DNA of 9,396 nucleotides, taken from JAEXNA01 sp050486105. Lineage in GTDB: Bacteria > Vulcanimicrobiota > Xenobia > Xenobiales > JADMJV01. Each line of letters begins with the position of its first letter. The first letter of the stretch is position 1. The DNA is taken from assembly GCA_050486105.1 (NCBI GenBank), contig JBJHCR010000258.1, positions 1-9,396 on the forward strand, written 5' to 3'. Below, in pieces: positions 1-5,207 of this stretch. The translations under genes and the position numbers were made by a program. The notes beneath the pieces were generated by a model. That model was not told the DNA's origin and ran no database searches. It saw nothing but the letters and a program-made list of their open reading frames with translations.

Positions 1-93
1 GGAAGGGGGCTCGCGGGTAGGCTGTTCCCAAACGAGGGATCCCGTCAAATCGTGAAGTCCCACAGCGAACCCCCTTCAGTAAACCTTGGTGGT

Positions 94-112
94 CCCGGCC
101 CGGGGGGCCGGG
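94..112. repeat. GC-only inverted repeat (hairpin)
   Basis: CCCGGCCC (94-101) and GGGCCGGG (105-112) form a perfect 8-bp stem around a GGG loop. Six further G residues follow (113-118), so the minus strand reads as a C-run rather than the U-run of an intrinsic terminator. The function is unknown. Such a G-rich segment could also be error-prone in sequencing. Confidence 0.6.
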
Positions 113-225
113 GGGGGGAATCCGGAGTCAAACCAGAGCCACGGAAGAGAGCAGATCTCATCGAGGAAGAGACGCTCTCGAAATCCCTGCCCCTCACGGC
201 ATCTCGAAGGCCTTGCCTCCGAGAG

Positions 226-241
226 GGGCTCAATTGAGCCC
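226..241. repeat. Perfect 16-bp palindrome
   Basis: GGGCTCAATTGAGCCC equals its own reverse complement. A perfect dyad without a spacer suits a dimeric DNA-binding protein site, or the apex of a cruciform, better than an RNA terminator, and no T-run follows. It lies about 160 bp upstream of the membrane-protein gene that starts at 404. An operator role is inference. Confidence 0.6.
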
Positions 242-249
242 TGAAGCCT

Positions 250-287
250 AGGGTTCACGTGACCCTCGAGGTGTAACGACACTTCGA
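250..287. repeat. Near-palindrome next to a 9-bp stem-loop
   Basis: Positions 250-266 read AGGGT, an extra T, CACGTG, then ACCCT, a palindrome around the CACGTG core apart from one inserted base. It shares its last base with a second structure: TCGAGGTGT (266-274), loop AACG (275-278), ACACTTCGA (279-287). As RNA this forms nine consecutive pairs including one G-U. There is no downstream U-run. The element is most likely a regulatory or structured leader; I recognise no known riboswitch or attachment site in it. Confidence 0.5.
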
Positions 288-403
288 ATCTCGAGAACGC
301 AAATTGCGGTGGCCAGGGTGTCTTTACAATTGAGGATTGACCATCGAGTCTATTGAGTCGTTTGACACTTACAAAGGCAAACAACTTTGGTACAAAATCA
401 GAT

Positions 404-946
404 ATGGCAAGAAGAGCCGCCTTCATAATAGTGCTGTTGAGCACTGCAGCAATCGCTGACGGTGCTCACGTTCTTTTATCTTGGATTTTCACAGGAGGTC
501 CTATCGCAATTATTCTTGCTCCATATTGGGGAATCAAAATATCTCGATCCTTCTCCGATCCAAGCCTACAGTTGGGCGCAATATTGCTAAGTATGATGGC
601 CGCACTAATCGGATATGTTGGCTTCTTCTACTTGGCTTGGAACTCTGACTGGATATGGATTTCGGGTATGGGAATATTTTTTGGTCCTGCTGTTCTAGCC
701 TTTGGATTGCTCTCCGGCGCATTACCAGTCCTAGGCTTAAAAGCTATCCTTGATGGGATTCGGCCTACCCTATGCGCTACCTCAATCCTTTGTAAAAATG
801 CAAAACGTGAGTGTTGCAGCCTCCCCTCCTCCCAGTCCTCACATACCGGCCCCGAACTCGAGCGATCGGATGACAGAAACCCCAGCTCCCATGGTTTTCA
901 CCGCTCAGAAAGTGATCCACTTAAGGCGAAAAAACAGACCAGATGA
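404..946 (+). CDS. Small multi-pass membrane protein of unknown function
   Basis: This is a 180-residue frame with about four hydrophobic segments, roughly residues 7-28, 31-46, 57-79 and 84-115. The tail after about residue 118 is polar, rich in Ser, Arg and His, and contains a Cys cluster (C124, C130, C137, C138). A long loop-like link after residue 46 contains SRSFSDPSLQ. I recognise no family motif. I chose ATG 404; a TTG 17 codons upstream (353) also lies in frame, but neither start has a clear Shine-Dalgarno sequence. A TTGACA hexamer lies at 362-367 without a good -10 at normal spacing. The first 370 bases are visibly more AT-rich than the surrounding DNA, which suggests separate ancestry. 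The abrupt switch from membrane-like to low-complexity sequence near residue 118 could mean that the original C-terminus was lost through a frameshift. The function is unknown. Confidence 0.55.
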   Translation: MARRAAFIIVLLSTAAIADGAHVLLSWIFTGGPIAIILAPYWGIKISRSFSDPSLQLGAILLSMMAALIGYVGFFYLAWNSDWIWISGMGIFFGPAVLAFGLLSGALPVLGLKAILDGIRPTLCATSILCKNAKRECCSLPSSQSSHTGPELERSDDRNPSSHGFHRSESDPLKAKKQTR

Positions 947-1405
947 GAGTGCCCCGAGACTGGACCAGGACTTTGCGTGCCAAGACCAGTCTCTCCGACT
1001 GAGATCCTCGCTCTGCTAAGGGCCTGTCGAGGAATAAGATGGACATTTCAGCGTGGCGAGGCGCCGGCTACCCGCGTCCCCGTGGGTGTGACGAGGAGCG
1101 ATGAGGGCGAATACCCTGATGTGTTTAACCGAAGAGCGACGCAGTCAGCGGGGATGGCTCGACGCGCTGAACGTTCAGATTATTTCTCGACAGGTCCTCG
1201 GGAAGAGGGGCAACCGAATATCTCCCAAGAGCCCTCCCCTCTGATCTCCCTATCTAATGCTCGACTTCTAGCCCGAAATCCCCCAAAGCTCGCGGACTTC
1301 CTCGCCTTTGCCTGCTAGGTGACTTCGCTTGGCATTCTCCCGAAGCTCGGTCTTCGGCCAATTTGTCTCCACCTACCAAGACCCCCATAAAACCTCAAAA
1401 AAATC

Positions 1406-1423
1406 AAAGGAAAGCTCCTTTTT
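1406..1423 (+). terminator. Weak terminator-like hairpin
   Basis: AAAGGA (1406-1411), loop AAGC, and TCCTTT (1416-1421) give a 6-bp stem, followed by two more T residues (five T in a row, 1419-1423). A run of A precedes it. The stem is short and AT-rich, so termination would be weak. The element separates the upstream region from the HNH gene. Confidence 0.25.
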
Positions 1424-1431
1424 CACACTAC

Positions 1432-1462
1432 CTGACAAGTGTCCTAAATGGTAAAATAAGAC
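1432..1462 (+). promoter_or_regulatory. Possible promoter of the HNH gene
   Basis: CTGACA (1432-1437) resembles a -35 box and TAAAAT (1452-1457) a -10 box, but the 14-bp spacer is shorter than the usual 16-18. The -10-like box ends only five bases before the ATG at 1463, so a transcript would be nearly leaderless, and no Shine-Dalgarno sequence is visible. This is a guess based on hexamer resemblance and the local AT-rich composition. Confidence 0.25.
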
Positions 1463-2544
1463 ATGTCAAGACTCGGTGTTTTCCCATTTCATTGGAGCGT
1501 TGAAGAGTTGGTCACTCACGGTGGTGAAGCCGCCTACGAACTGGCCAAAACCGCCTCCGGCTCCCTCACCCCAATCAAGGTTCTGCTTGGCCGGTGCTTG
1601 CTAGTGCTAGAAGAGTTGGAAATCCATAAAAACTTCGGCATGAGTTCGGTCATCCACTTTGCCATGTCCGCCTTAGGCCACTCCCGCAAAGAGGCCCTCA
1701 CCGCTCAACGGGTGGCTCACTTTCTGAGCGGTGGAAACATTTGTAGGTGGAGGCTCAAAGGGAGTTCGCCGCCGAACAATTGGCCCAAGACCCCTTGAGC
1801 CACCAAGACCAAGACGTAGCCCGAAAACTCGGTCTGCTCGCAGACCACACCGAGAACGAAAGTGGCTGCGGTTGTTCTAACTGCGACTCCTTCGATGCCT
1901 TCCTCGAGTGGACCCGCGAAAGTTCCCGGTGGGACCACTCGAGCAGCAAGTCGACCTCAAGGGAGACCTGCTCGAGTTAGCCTTGGGCGGCCCCATCTCC
2001 AGCCGGGATCCGGTCGAACAGAGCGCTCCACTCCTTTCGCCGGAGAATCGGTCCCCGCTGGGACCGATGGACTCCCGAAACGCAAACCAGTCCCCGCCGG
2101 GACCAACCACCACAAACAGTTCCAAGGATTTCGGCGTGGCCCGCGAGCTCATCAGCCGCTCGATCGCCAAGCTCCGCTTCAATCCCAAGAACCGAGTCCC
2201 CACCGAAGCCCAGCGAAAAGCGGTCTTACGACGCGACCGCTACTGCTGTAGCACCCCATCGTGCCCAAATCGTATGTGGCTCGAACTGCATCACATCCGC
2301 TGGTACAGCCACAGCGGAGAGACCTGCCCCATAACCTGATCACCCTCTGCTCGAGTTATGTGACGCCTCGGTCCACGAAGGCCGGCTCAAAATCGGCGGA
2401 AACTTCAAGGACGGCCTGGTCTTCACCGACGCTGAGGGTCGCCGGCTGGACCGCCTCCACCAACTGGCCCGAGCCGGATGGCTCGATTGGTGGATGGGCT
2501 GGATGGGCGAGGAGTTGGAGAACTACTCTAGCAAGGTGGCTTGA
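1463..2544 (+). pseudogene. HNH endonuclease, broken by several frameshifts
   Basis: Pieces of one HNH-nuclease gene follow each other in changing frames. Residues from 1463 to about 1735 give a helical N-terminus (including HFAMSALGHSRKEALTAQRV). A second piece runs from about 1747. A stretch from about 1922 to 2104 carries VPxGT repeats. The nuclease core in another frame has DRYCCSTPSCPNRMWLELHHI (first His pair and a zinc CxxxxC near 2240-2300). A one-base loss near 2331 shifts to NLITLCSS (2333-2356). Two extra bases near 2357 then shift to DASVHEGRLKIGG, which runs on to a natural stop at 2542-2544. At the usual CxxCH the last residue reads Asp (CD, GAC) instead of His, so a catalytic or metal ligand may be lost even if the frame were repaired. 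The intact family is typically several hundred residues and often multicopy. At least four frame changes make sequencing error an unlikely sole cause, so I call it decayed. In vivo targets are unknown. Confidence 0.8.
1922..2104 (+). repeat. Three in-phase 15-bp palindromic repeats encoding VPxGT
   Basis: Copies lie at 1922-1936 (GTTCCCGGTGGGACC), 2051-2065 (GTCCCCGCTGGGACC) and 2090-2104 (GTCCCCGCCGGGACC). Each is an inverted repeat of the form GTYCCC...GGGACC and can fold as a short hairpin. All three are in the same reading frame, with 129 and 39 bases between starts, and translate as VPGGT, VPAGT and VPAGT. The shared phase suggests that this frame was once the coding frame of the linker between the N-terminal half and the HNH core. 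It also implies a further frameshift between about 2105 and 2170, because the nuclease core is read in another frame. Confidence 0.6.
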
Positions 2545-2695
2545 AATGGTGGTTCCAGTCTCCGAACTCCATCCCACTCCCCTCCCAGTTCTCCCCACCA
2601 ACTCTTTCCCATGACCCTCTGACCAGCTTCCAAGCTCTCTAAAGTCCCGCTCCACCCCCGAGCCCGGCTTCGCCGTCGTTCGGTGGTCTGCGGGG

Positions 2696-2998
2696 TCAAA
2701 ATCTCGAGCACCAAACTTCCAACCTTGCTCCAAAGTCCTCCCCGATTTTGTCCCTGCTGTCCACCGCCTCTGCTAGCCCCAGACCCAACCCAGTTCTCGC
2801 TCCACCAAAGCTCGCAATAACCCTAGGCTTCGCCCAGTGTCTGACGTCTGACCTAAAGTAGGCTCCCCAACTCTTACCCTCTCTCCCACAAAACGGGCAG
2901 CACCGCTTGGGTAGATTTTCAGTTGCAAATTCTTCTCTGTACCTATTGCAAGCCGACGGCGTTACGAAGTCCTCCGATGGTTCGTCCCTTACGATCAC
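2696..2998 (-). pseudogene. Zinc-ribbon transposase-like fragment
   Basis: This is a 100-residue minus-strand frame starting at GTG. Its first half reads like the N-terminal zinc-ribbon part of IS-associated proteins (the type annotated as DUF6431 or a transposase zinc ribbon): VIVRDEPSEDFVTPSA, then LPKRCCPFCGREGKSWGAYF with one CxxC near residues 34-37. The second cysteine pair and the catalytic domain expected after it are absent. From about residue 60 the sequence becomes low complexity (GLGLGLAEAVD) and then stops. The start is uncertain, as the frame is open for ten more codons upstream. The fragment lies back-to-back with a plus-strand transposase fragment at 3102, so this 700-bp stretch looks like an insertion-sequence graveyard. 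The family assignment is from memory of motif shape and is tentative. Confidence 0.4.
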
Positions 2999-3101
2999 CT
3001 GGGCCTGGTGGTTCTTTTTGACACACTTTTACTGCCAGAAAGTCCATCGGAGAGCAAGGCCTAGGCAATGCTGTCCACTTTCGATCTCAGGGTCATCGAT
3101 C

Positions 3102-3212
3102 TTGAGCAGAAACCATCAAGAAAAGGTCAAAGAGAATGGGCGGGAACAAACGGACCTGCTTAGAACGGGTGCGAAGAGACTGATACAGAAAGCGGTGGAG
3201 GCTGAATTCTAG
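3102..3212 (+). pseudogene. N-terminal remnant of an IS256/Mutator-type transposase
   Basis: The 36-residue frame ends with DLLRTGAKRLIQKAVEAEF followed directly by a TAG stop. This matches the characteristic first helix of IS256-family (Mutator) transposases, where a segment of the form LLRxGAxxLIxxAVEAEV/F precedes the DDE domain. The family is about 400 residues long; here everything after the first helix is missing and the next sequence belongs to the STN gene on the other strand. I take TTG 3102 as the most likely start, although the frame is open further upstream. The fragment must be inactive. No terminal inverted repeats or target duplication could be identified. Confidence 0.55.
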
Positions 3213-3224
3213 AACCGCGAACGC

Positions 3225-3563
3225 CTACCGCCCAAAGAGATCGTCAGGGATAGTGCCTAATTTCTCGGGACTGGCCACCACAATGGTGTTCTTCAGAACC
3301 TTGTAGCGATACGGCCGCTCTTGGAGCGATAAGATTAGGTCCATGGCTTCCATGGGGGAAGACTTCTGAGCTTTGACCGTCACTCGACCCTGAACCTCAG
3401 GACTGAGGTAGATGTTCTTGCCGGCATCCTTGGCCAAGCGCTTGAGCACCGGCACCAAATCAGCGTTGGTGTAATCGAGGTTCACCGTCTGGGCTTGGCC
3501 CGGGAAGGTCGCAAAGAGCACGATGAGAATTGCCAAGAAGGTCCTTGGGAATCGTATGGTCAT
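3225..3563 (-). CDS. Exported STN (secretin/TonB short N-terminal) domain protein
   Basis: This 112-residue protein has an N-terminal signal peptide: basic start MTIRFPRT, hydrophobic core FLAILIVLFATF (residues 9-20), and a probable cleavage site after GQA near residue 24. Residues about 26-97 match the STN fold found in PilQ-type secretins and TonB-dependent receptors: VNLDYTNADLVPVLKRLAKD, then IYLSPEVQGRVTVKA, then a helix MEAMDLILSLQ and a final strand YRYKVLKNTIVVASP. In secretins this domain sits in the periplasm ahead of the outer-membrane channel; here the protein ends 15 residues later, so it is either a stand-alone periplasmic adaptor or the stump of a truncated secretin. I prefer ATG 3563 over TTG 3605, since the latter adds a long n-region and has a GAGGAG only two bases upstream. 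Neither start is well supported by a ribosome binding site. It is read away from the divergent gene at 3902. Confidence 0.75.
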   Translation of the reverse strand: MTIRFPRTFLAILIVLFATFPGQAQTVNLDYTNADLVPVLKRLAKDAGKNIYLSPEVQGRVTVKAQKSSPMEAMDLILSLQERPYRYKVLKNTIVVASPEKLGTIPDDLFGR

Positions 3564-3601
3564 AGCGAGTCTAACAGCAGATCCAGCGTTTGGTTTCCAC
3601 C

Positions 3602-3846
3602 TCAATTCTCCTCATTCTTTGGTCTAAAACTATCAATCTCATTCTCTACTGCTGGCAAAGACATCAAATAGTCTAAGAGCGGCCCTAGATCTTCCTCATC
3701 CATCAGGCATAAGAAGTTCAAAACATGATGGTGTTCCTCTAGCCTTGGTGCATCGACGTATCCCTATTGTGTTTTTGATTTGGCGCTTTGACCAAAGAAG
3801 GCCTTAAGTCGGGAGATTCTCGCCCCTTTGAGGAAGCAACCTTCAT
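3602..3846 (-). pseudogene. Possible small frameshifted gene upstream of the STN gene
   Basis: Two minus-strand frames adjoin here. The first begins at ATG 3846 and runs 35 codons (MKVASSKGRESPDLRPSLVK...). The second is open from a stop near 3771 down to TGA 3602-3604 and reads LEEHHHVLNFLCLMDEEDLG, then PLLDYLMSLPAVENEIDSF, a natural-looking acidic, helical sequence. Its first ATG (3703) leaves only 33 residues. Joining the two by one frame change near 3760-3775 would give about 80 residues. Neither start has a Shine-Dalgarno sequence and I recognise no family. The second frame's stop overlaps the alternative TTG start of the STN gene. This could be a remnant, a real small gene with a sequencing error, or chance. 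Confidence 0.3.
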
Positions 3847-3901
3847 CCGAAGGAAGGGCGATGACTTAGGGCTAAAGGAACCTGGGAGAAAGTCTTTCTA
3901 A

Positions 3902-5191
3902 ATGCCTGATCATATCCAACTCGATATCCCTGCCAAAGGGCCTTTCCTCCAGGTCCTCACCTCTTGCGTAGAACACGGAACTGCAGCCTGGGGAATCAGC
4001 GACTCCGAGGGTATGGCGATGCGGATGGCAGCCGAGGCCATCTTCAGTCGCCTTTGCAGCATCGTGGAGCGAACAACCTTCTGTCTCACCAATCACACCT
4101 ACACTTTGGAAATGCTGTTCGAGTTCCGCATCAACAACACCGATCTCAACCGTTTGAACTTGGTCTTCACCGATCTCGAAGCTCGAGGAGATGGAGATTG
4201 GATGTTGGCTACAAAATTTGTCGACCGCCTGGAAATCACTCACGGCTTGGGTGGGCAAGGCGAGATACGTCTGTTTAAGGACCGCAACTATCGACTTTTC
4301 ACCGGCCCCCCTCGACCGGTGCAAGCCGACTGGGAGTTGTCCCAAATTCGAAAACCCTCGGAACGAACCTTGCGACTTTTCGCAGAACGAGTCAATCGTT
4401 ATTGCGATCCCACACGGTTGCCTCAATTCCTACAGAAACCGGATAAATTGGTAGACATGACCGATTCTGGAGCCGCCGAATCGCTGATTGCCTTGTCCGG
4501 ACAAAACGAGCCATTAGGGGGAGCGGTCCTGGACCTGCGGTTCCCGGGACGCACCCGACTCTTCGGACCATACAGCTTCCAGCAGAATTCCGAACTGCAA
4601 ACGTCCCTGCTCAAGGCGGCTCTGGAAAAGGCTGAAAAGCTCAGAATCAATACCCTTGTCGCAGAAGACCTTTCCGAGGAGAACGAAACCCTCTTCCATG
4701 CCCACTTGGGGAACAAGGAGTTGACTCTCCCAGAAGCCGGATGTTTGACCCTGAAATACTTCCTCCGATCCGCCCCAAAAGAAGAAAGCTTCGTGGTTTG
4801 GCTGGCTGGTGACCTCAAGCCATTTCTCGAAGGCGAGTATCGAAGGTTGGGTTGGCATCGCGACCTGCAAGTTTGGCAACCCGGATTCAGACCAGTACGC
4901 GGGCCTTCGGTTCTCGCCTGTGAATTCCACCGAGAAACCTCCGAAGTTACACTCAAACCGATCTTGGCTGGCGACAACGTGATAGAAAACCTGCAAAAGC
5001 ACCTTGAATGCTTCCGAGATGAAGGCTTCCTCAACTTTTTCTTTGAACTCGATCTTGGTGACGCGCGGCAGATGCGCTTCGTAGAGGCCCTCAAGGAGAC
5101 CAACTTTGAACCCTGCTGCCTCATCCCTTCGGCAGGACGAGGGGACTTGCTGTTGCTACGGCAGCACGAACAACCTTCAGACTGGCTCTGA
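3902..5191 (+). CDS. Degenerate anti-sigma-like ATPase fold fused to GNAT-like domain(s)
   Basis: A 429-residue soluble protein. Residues about 1-128 have the outline of an RsbW/anti-sigma-type HATPase_c domain: a helix MAMRMAAEAIFSRLCSIVER (39-58) at the N-box position, strands LEMLFEFRIN (69-78) and LNLVFTDLE (85-93), a helix DWMLATKFVDRLEI (99-112) and a final strand GEIRLFK. The expected N-box Asn reads Arg50 and no DxGxG ATP motif is visible, so ATP binding and kinase activity are doubtful. Residues about 185-429 resemble GNAT acetyltransferase folds: LGGAVLDLRFPGRTRLFGPY (205-224), a helix (231-247), and at the end VEALKETNFEPCCLIPSAGR (394-413) plus GDLLLLRQ, a pattern I associate with C-terminal halves of ATPase-GNAT proteins. 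The start is fixed because TAA directly precedes ATG 3902; GGAG lies too far upstream (13 bases) to be a good ribosome site. A role in a partner-switching signalling system is inference. It converges on the aminotransferase gene with 16 bases between stops. Confidence 0.65.
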   Translation: MPDHIQLDIPAKGPFLQVLTSCVEHGTAAWGISDSEGMAMRMAAEAIFSRLCSIVERTTFCLTNHTYTLEMLFEFRINNTDLNRLNLVFTDLEARGDGDWMLATKFVDRLEITHGLGGQGEIRLFKDRNYRLFTGPPRPVQADWELSQIRKPSERTLRLFAERVNRYCDPTRLPQFLQKPDKLVDMTDSGAAESLIALSGQNEPLGGAVLDLRFPGRTRLFGPYSFQQNSELQTSLLKAALEKAEKLRINTLVAEDLSEENETLFHAHLGNKELTLPEAGCLTLKYFLRSAPKEESFVVWLAGDLKPFLEGEYRRLGWHRDLQVWQPGFRPVRGPSVLACEFHRETSEVTLKPILAGDNVIENLQKHLECFRDEGFLNFFFELDLGDARQMRFVEALKETNFEPCCLIPSAGRGDLLLLRQHEQPSDWL

Positions 5192-5207
5192 ATTGTTTCC
5201 CACAGGC

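Larger units (their letters stand above)
1..403. other. Non-coding leader region with several dyad symmetries
   Basis: I find no convincing gene in this stretch. The open frames on both strands have low-complexity, proline/glycine/arginine-rich translations without a recognisable motif, and they overlap one another. The stretch holds a GC hairpin (94-112), a perfect 16-bp palindrome (226-241), a near-palindrome (250-266) and a 9-bp stem-loop (266-287). Near its end are a TACAAT hexamer (325-330) and a perfect TTGACA hexamer (362-367), but neither has a good partner at 16-18 bp spacing. It may be the upstream regulatory region of the membrane-protein gene at 404, or decayed DNA. Confidence 0.5.
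947..1462. other. Intergenic stretch without a supported gene
   Basis: An open plus-strand frame covers 977-1318, but its translation is arginine- and proline-rich and shows no domain or ribosome binding site, so I do not call it. A 6-bp hairpin CCGAAG/CTTCGG sits at 1340-1357, without a T-run after it. The last 80 bases become A/T-rich and contain a weak terminator-like hairpin and a possible promoter for the HNH gene at 1463. I see nothing else here. Confidence 0.5.

Noticed and set aside
279..296. tRNA-like TTCGAATC T-loop motif
   Set aside because: The flanking bases do not form a T-stem, and no acceptor, D-arm or anticodon arm can be assembled around it.
76..444. Open minus-strand frame of 122 codons over the palindrome cluster
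   Set aside because: No recognisable motif; it overlaps the more convincing membrane-protein start on the other strand and has no ribosome site.
977..1318. Open plus-strand frame of 113 codons
   Set aside because: The translation is rich in Arg, Pro and Ser with no domain, motif or ribosome binding site; it overlaps another open frame and looks like GC-driven chance.
1340..1357. CCGAAG/CTTCGG hairpin as an intrinsic terminator
   Set aside because: The stem is only six pairs and is followed by CCAATTTGT, not a T-run; no gene end lies directly upstream.
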